Positions 1 to 12,100 of a stretch of 64,000 nt of DNA are shown piece by piece (the stretch's first letter is position 1; the number at the start of each line of letters is the position of its first letter). The notes below the pieces were generated by a model, which saw only the letters and a list, made by a program, of their open reading frames with translations, searched no databases and had not been told where the DNA came from. The stretch spans positions 107,887,866 through 107,951,865 of the forward strand of contig NC_090023.1 in the NCBI RefSeq assembly GCF_037176765.1, in the 5' to 3' direction. Source of the stretch: Anolis sagrei (taxonomy: Eukaryota; Chordata; Lepidosauria; Squamata; Anolidae). The translations under genes were made by a program, and so were the position numbers.

Positions 1-350
1 CATGTCCTTGTTTCATGGAAGCCTTGCTGGGAAGATTCTTGTCTAAGTATTTCTTGTTTCATGGTTTGGATTCTTGGATTGTATAAATGCCTACTCATGC
101 CTTGGATTAATGTTTCCTGGTTGTCTGACTTATATTAGAGAAGTGTGAACTTGGCTTTTATGGACTTTGCTGAACTTTATCCTGGACTATTTTTGCTCCT
201 GCTTATCTTCTTACCTAATTGGATTTACCTATTCCTTTAAAGTGCTTTTTACTTTGCTGGTTTTTAAATTATCTTCAATAAAAGGATTGTTTTCCAGTCA
301 ACAGTGTGGTGTTTACAGTTAGAGGGCTTTTCCTGTCCTGGAGTGCAACA
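1..350 (+). other. Possible LTR-like fossil fragment, cut by the window edge
   Basis: A TATAAA-like box near 80, an AATAAA at 277-282 and a following GT-rich stretch ending near 350 in CA resemble the 3' half of a retroviral-type LTR. No coding part is seen. Family and age cannot be set; an old gene 3' end is the alternative. Confidence 0.2.
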
Positions 351-1542
351 TTACCAACTTTACCATAAGCATTTTGGTCCCTATGAGTTGTTAGAAACAA
401 TTTCAACGCCATCCATGTATTTTCTTTATAAGCTGTCACTTTATTCTTATCTAGCAAGTGCTCATTATGGTCTTTTCATGCAACCTGAGCCATAGCTTTT
501 ACCTTTGCTAGCTGCCCATGGAGAGAAAAAAAAGCAAATACATTCTGTATATATGCAAGTCTAATTTCCACCACTAAAGCACTGTTGTAATGCCAAACAA
601 ACAAACTGTAAATTCACCACACAGGGTCAGTTTAATTTCTTTCTGTCCAGCTTCTCTTTAAAGCAATCATTCATTTCACCCTTCTTTAGAATTAGCTGTT
701 TGTTCAGGCTGTGTACTTATGAATAGTGCTAGACCATGTGATCCAGTCACTATGGAGAAATCTATTCAGTACTTCAAATACTGAAATAAACACAGCAAGT
801 GTGTGAAATACACACAGCAAGTCCTCATGCCTTTTTGGTAGGTATTATAATGATTAAAATGCCAATGTCATTTATATTTGGAAACTAAAAAGCTTTCAGA
901 CTGTGAAAAGCTGCCATGCATATTCGAAGAAACGAACCTTTTAAGATAAGTGGCCAATAAAAATAGTGCACATTTCATATGACATGCCTGGGCAATGCTG
1001 TATAATTTTGATGAGGACTTGCCTTTTACATTAAACTGAAATCATCTGCTCAATAATTCATTGCTGCAGTTTAAATTTTTCAAATATCTGGATATTCAAA
1101 GAGGAGGAGTAGCAGGAGACAATAGCAAGCTTTACCATGGAGAATTCGCGTTATTTATTTTTTTGGCAGCGATAATTTCATGATTTTATAATCAAACTTT
1201 ACAATGAGCCATCTGGTGGCAGTCACCAAACTCTGCATTGATGTCCATTGCAGAAGTAATGATGGACTCATACTTTACTCCTAGTGTATGTTGTTAGGTC
1301 TATGTAGTTTTACTGATGGGCAGAATGTGCCTTATAAGTACCCTCAAGCAATGATACTGTTCTTCCAACTTCAGGGATCCAGAGGTTAAGCGGTATAGAA
1401 ATGATCTGTCTGTGATTAATGCTGTTAATAGGATGGCTACATAAAGTTGATCTGCTACCCAGAAAAGCAGCAATCATGGGCAACACAAAGTGGAATGGGA
1501 AGAAATTAAAGAGACTAGACAGGGAATATGAGCAGGAGAAGT
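351..1542. other. AT-rich intergenic DNA
   Basis: No gene, RNA or recognisable repeat was found. Short open frames here have no family resemblance. Confidence 0.5.
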
Positions 1543-1576
1543 GCATAGGAAGTAAATGTACTTTTACTTCCTATGC
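1543..1576. repeat. Short perfect hairpin at a LINE 5' end
   Basis: GCATAGGAAGTAAA is followed after a short loop by its exact reverse complement. The non-LTR element described next begins within about 15 nt. Confidence 0.7.
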
Positions 1577-1584
1577 AAATGAAA

Positions 1585-2745
1585 TGAAAGTTATTACACA
1601 AATGACCAGCCATTGCCAGAAGGGGCAGAAAGTTTCATCTATGCTGATGATCATGCCATTACCGCTCAAGCAGGGAGCTTTGAGATGGTTGAACTGAAGC
1701 TCTCCGAAGATTTCGGTTCTCTTACTGCCTATTACAGGGAAAACCAGCTGATCCATAATCCATCTAAAACACAGACATGTGCTTTTCATCTTAAGAACAG
1801 ACAAGCATCCTGAGCTCTGAGGATTACCTGGGAAGGAATACTACTGGAGCATTGCAGCACACCCAAATACTTGGGAGTTACCCTGGACCGTGCTCTGACC
1901 TACAAGAAGAACTGCCTGAATATCAAGCAAAACGTGGGCGCTAGAAATAATATCACACGAAAGCTGTCTGGCACAACCTGGGGATCACAACCAGATACAG
2001 TGAAGACATCTGCCCTTGCACTATGCTACTCTGCTGCTGAATATGCATGCCCAGTGTGGAACACATCTCACCACACTAAAACAGTGGATGTGGCTCTTAA
2101 TGAGACATGCCGCATTATCACAGGGTGTCTGAGCCCTACACCACTGGAGAAATTACACTATTTAGCCGGTATTGCACCACCTGACATCCGCCGGAGAGTA
2201 GCAACCAATAGTGAAAGGACCAAGGCAATGACATCTCTGGCCCACCCTGTTTGGGTATCAGCCAGCACACCAACGACTTAAATCAAGAAATAGTTTTCTA
2301 AGATCTACAGAGACACTCGCTGGAACACCTCAGCTAGTGAGAGTCCAAAAGTGGCAGGATCAAACCCAGAACCTCAATCAATGGCTGATGACTCTCTCCC
2401 GGGCACATAGAAAACTGGGTGACTTGGAAGGTGCTGAACAGACTATGCTCTGGCACCATGAGATGCAGAGCCAACCTTAAGAAATGGGGCTACAAAGTGG
2501 AATACATGACATGCGAGTGTGGAGAAGAGCAAACCACAGACCACCTACTGCAATGCAACCTGAGCCCTGCTACATGCACAATGGAGGACCTTCTTGCGAC
2601 CACACCAGAGGCACTCCAAGTGGCCAGATACTGGTCAAAGGACATTAAATAGGATACCAAGTGTGCAAACTTTGTGTTTTGTTTCTTTGTTTGTTTTAAT
2701 GCAATATAACTGTTTTGGTTCGCTCCTGGCACGATAAATAAACCA
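1585..2745 (+). mobile_element. Non-LTR retrotransposon (LINE), 5'-truncated, RT and tail
   Basis: Translation shows YTNDQPLPEG-SFIYADD, the reverse transcriptase active-site region (YADD), then NPSKTQ, GVTLDRALTYK, ALALCYSAAEYACPVW and GIAPPDIRRRVA. It ends in a zinc-knuckle-like CECGEEQTTDHLLQC. These are hallmarks of the RT and C-terminal domains of non-LTR elements of the Jockey/I/CR1 group; the exact clade is unresolved. The frame shifts between roughly 1813 and 1871 and stops near 2281, so it is dead. A second copy of its 3' end lies at 62303. Confidence 0.8.
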
Positions 2746-3221
2746 CTGGAATAAAGAAGGCAGGCTGAGGATAGGAAGAGCCATAGTGGAGAATCTAGGA
2801 TAAGTGGAAGAACCCCATAATTATGTCACTTGACAGGAGAGGATACATTCCCACTGAGAACATGAACTACTACTGGAAAAAATATATAAGAGGGACAAAA
2901 TCAAAACATCACCACATATTTGTTGTTGGGTGAGTGAGGTTTGGAATCAGTAAACACTGAATAATATGCTTTGGACCAAGAAAGAAGTATGGATCCCTGA
3001 AAGCATCTCCTGCATATAATCCAGAGCACAGCAAAACATTCATCTTGGTATTTCCTAGATAGCTTTTTCTTCCCTTAGGAATGGTAGTTTTGGGCAGGTG
3101 AAAGGAACTAAAGATTCAGAGGCTAGGAAAGAGGAGGAATGGGAACATGCATAATTCATTGTGTGAAGATGGTTATAGGAAACAGCAGAAAGTGCCTAGT
3201 GTCTAAAAATATCATCTCTCT
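2746..3221. other. Intergenic DNA without recognisable features
   Basis: Nothing identifiable was seen on either strand. Confidence 0.4.
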
Positions 3222-3440
3222 TTGATGTTGCTATGTGCTTTCAAGTCAACTCTTGAAGTAGGTTACCCTATGCTAAGTTTTCTTGGTAAAATTTATTCAG
3301 TGGAGGCTTGTTATTGCCTTTCATTTAAGGCTGAGAGAACATGACAAGATCGCCCAGTTCATTTAATGACTGAACAGAAATTCTGACTCTGGTCTCCCGA
3401 AGTCCTGGTCCAACACTCAAAATGCTAACTATACTGAATC
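3222..3440 (-). mobile_element. tRNA-derived SINE (MIR-like squamate family)
   Basis: Contains the family signature in antisense: gctttcaagtcaactc near the start, a ggctgagagaacatgac block, and an antisense box-B region ahead of the tccaacactc end. Related to copies at 18280, 36288 and 44555. Strongly diverged, hence old. Confidence 0.6.
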
Positions 3441-3537
3441 TCCATTTTAAAAAGTCAATAACAATGGGAAGCATTGGATATATCTAATCCATGAACCCAT
3501 TAACTTTGTTAATGCATCAGATTGTTTCTTCCATGTA

Positions 3538-3955
3538 TAGAGGCAGTCCCCAAGTTATGAACAAGATAGGTTCTGTAGGTTTTTTCTGAAGTTGAATTTG
3601 CATGTAAGTCAGAACAGGTACATTTTTAAGTGAAACTCCAGCCAAATATAACTTTGGATAGCATAAGAAAGGGTTAACACCCCTGTGGTGTTTCTTCTGC
3701 TGACTATGTCCTGTTCAGATGATTTCATCTCACTTTCTGTCCCTGTGAGAATTGGATTTTGAAAAAAATTGGCTTGTTATGGAAACAAGGATTGGTGAAA
3801 CAGCTTCAAGGGAGATGCATTTTCCCCATGATAATTCTTTCAGGAGTGAATTTTCCTTCCAAGGGGTAGATTTCTCTCACTTCCTGTTGTCTCACCTCTG
3901 TTCTTAACTATGAGTCATTTTAAGTCAGATGTTTGCAACTCAGGGACTGCCTGTA
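3538..3955. mobile_element. Tigger/mariner-like MITE
   Basis: Terminal inverted repeats AGGCAGTCCCCAAGTTATGA at the left and, inverted, GGGACTGCCTGTA at the right. TA-rich ends are consistent with TA target sites. No transposase. The same family, in the other orientation, occupies 20520-20991. Confidence 0.7.
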
Positions 3956-4092
3956 TGTTTTTAAGGATGCTGCATACATATGCAAAATACACACAGAGAA
4001 ATTCATTAGTGGTTTATTTTATGTTTTAGAATTAATGAATGCTTTGTTACATTCCCTGAAGCATATATGTGTGAATTATATGCACAGCCACC

Positions 4093-5115
4093 TTGGAGCC
4101 TCACAAGCCTCTATTCTACACACTGCTGCTCGCTGCTGCAATATGTTCAGTCAACCTAGCAAGGCTATATTTCAGCACTGCATACATCTGTCTACATTGG
4201 CCTAAGTTTCTTATACAACTCCAAGTTGGAGAGACCAACATATTTGCTCAAAGGACCACAGACATGCTGGCAATGGGCCTTGCCAGAATCAGCCCTGTGA
4301 GAGGATGCTAGTCTCTTGAAAGAGAAAAACACAGCTACTTACAGCAACTCTGTTTTTCTGTTCCTGTTCAGAGAAGAATGTAAGTTTTGTGGTCTCCAGG
4401 AGAGAAAAAGCCCAAAGAGGTAGAGCATATTTGTCCCCTCCGTAAGAAACCATAGACCTCTGTTCTATACAGTGCTACTGGCCACTGCTATCTGTTTAGT
4501 CAAAATTATGAGATTATCCATCAGCATTGACCAAGCAGCATGAAACTGTCCAGTGGGTGGCACCCTTGCAGTAGGCCGTGGACCACCAGTGGTCTGCAAG
4601 AACTAAAATATGGTCTGTGGCCTCAGCATTACTACACCGTTGCGAGTAGTATGACTGGTCTAGCAAAACCCTCTTAGCTTTAAAAAGCCCAGGCTTATTA
4701 AATATGGTTTTCTGTGGGTGAGCAGATGGCGACTATTGGATGGCATATGTTCTGCATCACAAATTAGAGCTGATGTGGTCTGTCCAATGCAATTTTCTGA
4801 ATCAACACCCAAATAACCAAACTGAATATAAAGTTGACCAAAAACTGATTAGTAACCCTTTTGATACTAATGTTGGAGAGTGGTCTCTGGTCAAAAAAGA
4901 AGGTTGGGAACCACTAGTGTAGCAAGAGCCAACTGGGTGCATGGCTCTTTCCTCTCTCCAGGAGGAAAAAGTTTTAGTTGTTTAGGTAGGATAGAGGTTT
5001 ATGTGCCTTTTGACACTTAAGGGTCTTAAGAGAAGAGGCCCAGAGGGGTGCTATCTCATAGCCCTATACTGTATTGCACTGCTACTAGTCACTGTTATAT
5101 GTGGAGTCAGTATGT
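4093..5115 (+). repeat. Three diverged copies of an unidentified repeat
   Basis: Related stretches at about 4100-4170, 4445-4510 and 5050-5110. Copy 1 translates as KPLFYTLLLAAAICSVNLAR and copy 2 as RPLFYTVLLATAICLVKIMR; copy 3 is recognisable by DNA but out of frame. Shared upstream DNA (a ctccaggag...aaaaag block) precedes copies 2 and 3. Copy 2 stops at a TGA. No family is recognised; the hydrophobic stretch could be chance. Confidence 0.4.
4549..4920 (-). mobile_element. hAT-like nonautonomous element
   Basis: The right end ggttgggaaccactagtg and the left end ccagtgggtgg form the terminal inverted repeat of the family also seen at 18548 and 50772. The interior gaccaccagtggtctgc and gttggagagtggtctctgg blocks match in reverse orientation. 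Confidence 0.65.
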
Positions 5116-5530
5116 TTGTTCTAGTAATGCAAGCACGGGTCCCTTTTGTATACCATTTTTGTTAGAATGGGTTCAGTGATTAGACATCTTGATTTAAGTA
5201 CAAAACATGTCCATGGCTTGTAGAAAGAAATTTAGCTTTACTGTAGGAACGCCATTCTAAGACAGGAACATTATTCAGGGTGCTAATGTCACCTGGCTAC
5301 ATATTGAAAGGTTCCAAATGCCTTCTAACTAATATGGATTTTCACGTAGAGACAATACGTTGTCCCCGGAGTTTGAGAACAAGCCAGTGGCTCCACGTTG
5401 AACTCCAGGACTTATTATGATTGATGCCACCATTTATCAACTGTGACAAACATGATGTAAATTAGAAATAATAGGCTTTCAGATTACTTATAATTTTTAT
5501 TCATCATACATTTTTTCCTTTTTTGCAGCA
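5116..5530. other. Upstream intron of the F-box gene or intergenic DNA
   Basis: No exon of the FBXO36 family and no repeat could be recognised. Confidence 0.4.
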
Positions 5531-5572
5531 CTGTGTTTATAATATTTTCTGTATGTTTATTGTTTTACTCAG

Positions 5573-6159
5573 AGGAGATGCAAAGCATTTTTGGAAAGCC
5601 AATGCTGGACTATGTTCTCAACTTGTGCCAAGAACGCTATGATTTCCTAATCCGAATGCCCGAAAGCTTGATTGTGCACATCCTGTCTTTTCTTAATACG
5701 GAGGATATTAGGCAATTGTCCAAAACATGTAAAAGGTTTTGGAAGGTAATAATTCTTACAATTATTTTAAGGCATGTACTAATATCCTAAGTAAGGAACT
5801 TTGCAGAAGTAGTATGTAAAACATTTTACCATTGGCAGTTACCATATACAGCTAGAATTATATTAAATTCCAACGGAATCAAAGTTAATGGACTGAATGT
5901 GCTATATAATGAAAGGGTTACCAATGTATTTTGAACAAGAGTTGGCATTCTTATATGTATTATGTAATATGCATTGCAAATATTTATCTTTCAGTTGTGT
6001 AACACTGAAGAGTTTTGGGAAAGAATACAAAGACTGCAAGACAAATATACATTAGATGCACAGACAGACAGGTTGCCGGCTTACAAGAAACCATTTAAAG
6101 TCAACCAAAGACCTGGTCATTTGGCTCTGATGCAGAGAAGACAGACCACATTCTTCTGA
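5573..6159 (+). CDS. FBXO36-like F-box protein, last two coding exons (partial)
   Basis: Two exons are visible: 5573-5745 (preceded by TTTTACTCAG, followed by GTAATA) and 5995-6159 (preceded by CTTTCAG, ending in TGA at 6157-6159). They join in frame between FWK and LCNTEEFW. The first carries IFGKPMLDYVLNLCQ, then an F-box core, MPESLIVHILSFLNTEDIRQ, which closely parallels the IFGARILDYVINLC and F-box segment of vertebrate FBXO36. F-box proteins dock SKP1 and present substrates to the SCF (cullin-1) ubiquitin ligase; the substrate is unknown. The C-terminal tail (DAQTDRLPAYKKPF through RRQTTFF) does not resemble the FBXO36 C-terminus I remember, so this is more likely a paralog than FBXO36 itself. 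Earlier exons were not found and probably lie left of the window or are too short to see. It is tail to tail with UPF3A. Confidence 0.75.
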
Positions 6160-6376
6160 AATTGATGACAAATAGGTGATGGTTGGTATACATTCCTGTA
6201 TTCCAAGCTAGTCAAGTGTGTACAAAATCTGTGTGCTCATCCAAGGACAGCCTTATTGTTGTAAAAATCCACCAAGCTGGAATACAAGAGGGGAAAGCCT
6301 ATATCCAGTGATGGGTGTTAAAGTAACCAAAGCTACAGATGCTAAGTAGGTCTTGCTCATGCTGTTGTATGTGTGC

Positions 6377-6382
6377 AATAAA
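6377..6382 (+). terminator. AATAAA poly(A) signal of the F-box gene
   Basis: A canonical AATAAA lies about 220 nt after the TGA stop of the FBXO36-like gene on the same strand. It is the first such hexamer seen downstream, which makes it a plausible 3' end signal. Confidence 0.5.
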
Positions 6383-6489
6383 TATATCACACTATCCATG
6401 AGTTTGAACTCTTCAATATTCTTGACTATTGCAGAAGCATTTGACACTTAGAGCCAGGATAGTATTCAGGTTTGAACATTAGTCTATGA

Positions 6490-6690
6490 CTCGGAAGAGC
6501 AGTGGATCAATAACAATTCGACAATGAAAACCCCTTGGGTGATCTTGGGCAAGTCGAACTTTCTCGGTCTCAGAGGAAGGCAAAAGCAAGCTCTTTATTG
6601 AAAAATCTTGCCAAGAAACCCCAATAATAGTTAGTGTCACCATAAGTCAGAAATTATCTGAAAGCACACAACAGTAACTAGTTGGCATTT
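6490..6690 (+). mobile_element. MIR-like SINE, 3' part
   Basis: Shows gggtgatcttgggcaagtc, a cagaggaaggcaaaagc block and ends in cagaaattatctgaaagcac, the tail of the squamate SINE at 23138 and 55605. Confidence 0.5.
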
Positions 6691-6711
6691 CCACCTGTCC
6701 AGCATATAATT

Positions 6712-6957
6712 TTTTTCGTGTCAGGAGTTACTTGAGAAACCGCAAGTCGCTTCTGGTGTGAGGGAATTGGCTGTCTGCAAGGACATTGCTCAGGGAACGC
6801 CCAGATGTTTTACCATCCTGTGGGAGACTTCTCTCATGCCCCTGAATGAGGAGCTGGAGCTGACAGATGGGAGCTCACCCCGCTCCCCAGATTTGAACCG
6901 CTGACTTTTGGGTCTGCAGTCCTGCCAGTACAAGGTTTTAACCCATTGCACCACTGG
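6712..6957 (-). mobile_element. tRNA-derived SINE (second squamate family)
   Basis: Antisense copy. Read on the - strand it has a box-A region near 6957 and box B (gcggttcaaatc), followed by gggagctc, gcatgagagaagtctccc and the tail aagtaactcctgacacg. Same family as 17495, 26490, 26893, 27565 and 48393. Confidence 0.75.
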
Positions 6958-6959
6958 TT

Positions 6960-9177
6960 ATTCCTAGCATATAATTGAATATACTGAATTCTCTAGTTGT
7001 TTTCTCCACTCTGAAGATTCTCAAGGAAAAGATGCATTTGATTAGTTTGTTCTAACTTAAGTATCAAGATGCGTATGCACATATCTATCTTCATCTGTAT
7101 TTGGTTGTACACATGGAAGCCTAGATCTAGATGAGTTGAGCAAGTGAGATTAAAGCCAAGTTCTGCATCAGCCAGGAACCAAATAACAACTGAAACTGAA
7201 GATGTCCTCTGGAAATGTGAGACTGTGTAGGTATTGAATACATGTATACAAATATATATGTTAAATCAGCACTGCACATTTGAACCTGTTATTTTGTTTT
7301 GCTAATCATTAATTATATTTTACAACCATTTAGGTATAACACATCAAGCATTTCCCAGATGATCATGTTTTAGTTTATTCTTCCACTGGCTGAAATTCCA
7401 GAAAATCACCTTTATTTACATTAGAACAATTGGATGCTGACAATATGATTAAGGAATAAAAGGTTGAGACAAGATGTAAAAAAGTAGTAAAATAAATTAT
7501 ATGTTTAGACAAACAAAATGTCAGCAGTATCAAAGTGATGCTCTTCCGTTGCCTATTAAAGACACTAGAAAAGCACAAAGGTGTATAAAAGAAGTGCTTT
7601 CAGAGATGAGCTGCCACTGTTTGTTCTCCCTCTGACATACTTTGTTTCATTGCTCATTTACATATCAGTATTTCCATATCCACTGGTGACATGTGAGAAA
7701 ATATTTTATAAGATATTAGCATACAAAACATTGATAAAATGACACATTAAAAAGTGACAAAAACATTTTAAAATGCTATCTCATGAAAGGTAGATGCAAC
7801 AATTTTAGACTTTTTCTGGTTTAAACATACAGGCAGAGTCAGTTCAGAAACCAAAATAAAATGAAACGAACAAAACAAATGCATTGTTGACACCTGATGG
7901 ATTAGCAAACTGAAGAATAAATTATTGTGGCAGATCCATGGTAGACATAGGTGACATTTGAATTCCTAATAAGGTACTGGTGACCACTGCCCACACTTTC
8001 TCCCCTGAAAATGTCTATCTACTCCAAGTAACTGGAGTAGGACTGACCAATCTGACTAGGAGAAAAACTGTTGCTACAAATAGAAAGGGTCAAGAACACC
8101 TCTTCTATGTGCACATGCTGTGCTTTAAACGAGTAGTAGGGAAAGGCCGGCTCATAGGTTGCATACCTCTCACAAAGGTGTAGTCCTCCAAGGAATTACA
8201 GGGGAACCCTTGCAAAAATAAATTACTGAAAGATGTGACAGTGGATACAGATGTGCAAATTATGAACCTCATTCTACAAAGTACCTTGTAACCACTCATG
8301 ATCCTGACATAAGTTGAGTGGGGCTCTTCCATAATAATTGAAATATATGTTCCTAATCAAAAGTACATGTTTCAGTTCAATAAAAAGATGGGCTCAGTTG
8401 CTAAAGTTTGTTATATAGCATTGCATTCATTAACTTACTTTAACCTGAACTATGAACCTGATCAGGGAAAATATTACCAGTATATGTGTCCTTTTTACTC
8501 CCTCTTCACAGATATAAAAACAGTTACCCTCTTTATAAGGCTTTGTTTCTTCTTTATTTTCCAGGACGGGGCCTCTGTAGTTAATGCAGTTTATAGAACA
8601 CAATCAAATGCCTCAAATCTGACGGAAACAGACTTTAAAATATTCTGCTCATTTAACTGAATGGAAGTGCTGTAACATTTTCTGGAGTGTTTTATACAAA
8701 ATGTAAACACGCTAAGAGCTATCAAAAATCAAATTCTACATTCTGTTCACTAGATTGTCCTATTCATGCCCTTTCGGCATCTCAAACCTACGCATATGAT
8801 CATAAGACCACCATTTCAATTGGGGGAGCTATTTGATTGTGTAGTATGTCAATGATAATGCTGATAAAACTCACCCTGGTGGATTATATTTTAGTGATTA
8901 TTATCATAACATACAATCAAATATGCACCCATTTGCAGTATGGAAATATAATTTTTTCCCATGTGCACAGAGAAGACCCACAGTTGAAAAGAGAACAAAT
9001 GTTCTTCTCATTTTGCATAACACCAACAAATCCTTTCCCTAACACATAAACTACATTTGGGCATGGAGCCCAAATTACTGCTAGAAACTATAATAATAAC
9101 ACTAGTCCAGTTCTAAACACATAGAATTTGGAGACAGACACTAAATCTTAATATTGAAGTTTCTGTCCATGTTGTTT
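6960..9177. other. Convergent intergenic region / UPF3A 3' UTR
   Basis: AT-rich DNA between the F-box gene and UPF3A; the right part probably holds the UPF3A 3' UTR. No gene or clear mobile element was recognised. Confidence 0.4.
8553..8558 (-). terminator. Candidate distal UPF3A poly(A) signal
   Basis: AATAAA on the - strand about 620 nt after the UPF3A stop. A second AATAAA overlaps the stop codon itself (9177-9182). Which is used, if either, cannot be told from sequence. Confidence 0.3.
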
Positions 9178-12100
9178 TTATTCTACATCTTCACTCTTCT
9201 CGGAGCCACCTCCTGGTGAATTGTCTGCCTCATACTTTCTGTCATAAGCCTCTTCAGGATATTTCTCAGCACAGTCATAGGACCTATTTGAACACCCCGT
9301 AGGTGTTCGAATGCGAACTCCTGGCTGGTACAGTTGCATTGCTGGTCGATCCTGTGTGATGGGGAAAACAAAGAGAAGATAAAGACTTTCAGGAAAATAA
9401 ACATTTATCCACCTACAAGATCTCAAAATGACTTCATTGAGTGGTATAGACAACAGGAACTTTTGACAAACAGCTTTTACAAAGAAATAGTAAAAAAATC
9501 TAGATTATGATCTGACATTTATTTCACTTTTGGCTTCTGAAAGCCAAGTACTTGAAGCCCTTAGATGCAGTTCTAATAAACTATGATAGCCAAAGGCTTT
9601 AGTTGCAAATATGCAAAACACTAATCACCTGAACCATATTTATATTACCAACAGCAAAATTCTTTAAAAAATAGTCTTTTGGAAGTCTTCAGAATCACTT
9701 TTTTAAAAATACAACTTGTTTTAGTACTGAAGTCAAGCCTGTATGTTTTTGGCCTATTATCTGACCAACATCGATGCTATTGTAAATTAGACTCCTTTGG
9801 TTTTCCAATTGTATTAATTTACTAAGACATAAAATCTGAATTGTTTAGGGTAGATTGGATAAAGGTAAGGTCCTTAAGGACAATGTGTTGTCGAATGCTT
9901 TCATGGCCAGAATCACTGGGTTGCTGTGAGATCTGTTGGAAACTAGGCTACAAGCATATGGGCAATTTCAACAGAAAGGAGGAAACCATGAAAATAAACA
10001 AAATTGGGCTATCAGTGTTTTAAAAAACCTCTAAAATCAGGACAGTAAATAAAGAACAACACTCAGAAAACAATCAGGGCCAGCTAACACCTCCCAACAA
10101 AGAATTCCCCCAGGCAGGAAGCGGGCAGGCTTTGAAACTGCAAGTCCATTCAGTGCTAATCAAGGTGACCAGTTATAGCATTCACACTTGCCTCAAGCAG
10201 ACAAGAGTTCTTTCTCCCACCCTGGAGATTCCACAGATATATAAACTCCACTTGCCTAGTTTCCAACAGACCTCACAACCTCTGAGGATGCCTGCCATAG
10301 ATGTGGGTGAAATGTCAGGAGAGAATGCTTCAGGAACATGGCCATACAGCCTGGAAAACTCCCAGCAACCCACTGCTTATGGACAATTCAAATATACTCT
10401 TATGTATTTATTAAACTTGTTAAGCATTTAAAAAACAGAATTACATTAATGGTACTTCACAAAAGCAAGTGCTTTAAATATGCAATCACAGATTCACGTC
10501 ATTGTTCACTGCTTCAACTGTGTAAAGTATGGAGATTTTCATACTTCTGAAAATCAAACTCTCTTTAAAAACTCATGCTGTTAAAGCAAATCTATGTGAC
10601 CCTGAAGTAATTTTACTAATGAAAGATTATCCTAAATGAATAAAAGAACCTTATTTCTTATGCGCTCCTTTTTGGATGCCATGTCATCACACTTGTCCTC
10701 TTTACCCAGTTTGTCTACTGTGTCCACAGTGAAGTTGTAGTTGTAGTTCACTTTCTTCCCTCGATCTTGGTTGTATCCTTTTCCCCACTTCACCTCATCA
10801 TCATTTCTTCTCACAAACTTGTCAAATTCATAGTGAGTTCTGTGCTTTCGGCCGTCTTCCAACCGATACCTTTGTCTCTCAGGTTCTTTGTCGCGAAATC
10901 TTCTGTCTGAATCTCGTTGTTCTTTATCACTATCATTCTGTGATCTGTGTTTATAACAATAACCGATCAAACTCAGAAAAAGAATATATAAAATTCAGAC
11001 AATGGCAAAGAACATAAAGGGAGTTCTATTGGAGTTCATTTACAACTATATTCACAGGACAATCCAATTCAAGCCCCAGAGGCCTTATTTCTTGGGAAGA
11101 AGAACAAGCTTTCATACTTTCAACCAGTATGTTGTAACTCTTCTTGGTTTTACAGTTAATAACATGAAAAGAAAAACATTGTATTAATGTAAAGACCAAT
11201 TTCACATTCAGGTAAGGAGAAAAAAAAGAAGGAGATTTACAGAGTAAAATCTCACATCCAAAATCTTATCATTTGGCTATAGAAGATTTCCTTCCAAACC
11301 TCAGTCCATCAATTCCTAACTGTTTAATTTTATGAATTAAAAAGTAAGTAGGCCAAAAGCAAAATAAAATATGTTGGTGCATAAAGAGGATTCCAAAACC
11401 CATGGTCAGGCAATACATTTATTATGACCATCCAGAACATTATAGAATAGCGAGCATGCATTCACTTCAACCATCCTGGTAAATATAGAGAACCTAAAGG
11501 GCTCTTCACTATTTTGCCTCATCAGTCCTTTATGATATAAGCAGAAACTGGATCTTAACAGCCTGATTGATGGGAACAAATTTGATGGATACATCCCAGT
11601 TCCACAAAAACATTTCACATAGGCCTGGCATAATGTGAAGATTCTCCAAATAAAGAAAATCTGTATAGTTTGGTTCAAAGTACTGAGACAGTGAAGCTAT
11701 AGCTCAGTCAGCACTAGTCAAGTTTCATACATCTGTCCAAATGTATCTCCCTCTATGAACCATCTCAGAGGTTAAGATCTTCTGGGGAGGCCCTGCTCTC
11801 GGTCCCATAGGTGTGGCTGGTGGGGATGAGGGACAGGGCCTTCTCAGTAGTGGCCCCTCAGCTGTGGAACTCCCTTCCCAGCAAAATCAGATCAGCCCCC
11901 CCCCCCCCCCCAACCTTCATAAAGAAATTAAAAACATGGCTTTGAACAGTAACACAGTGCAATAAGTGAAGATGGGATATGTGCAAACATGACTGGAATG
12001 TCTCCTATGATTTTTGGATTGTGTGGTTTATTAATAATTGGTTTTAATGTTTATATGCTTTTTAATTTTATGTTTTTAATGTGTATGTTTATTTCATGTC

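Noticed and set aside
8367-8660. 97-codon + strand open frame
   Set aside because: AT-rich with no family resemblance; the stretch after the TTTTCCAG at about 8565 was considered as an exon, but its translation matches nothing I know.
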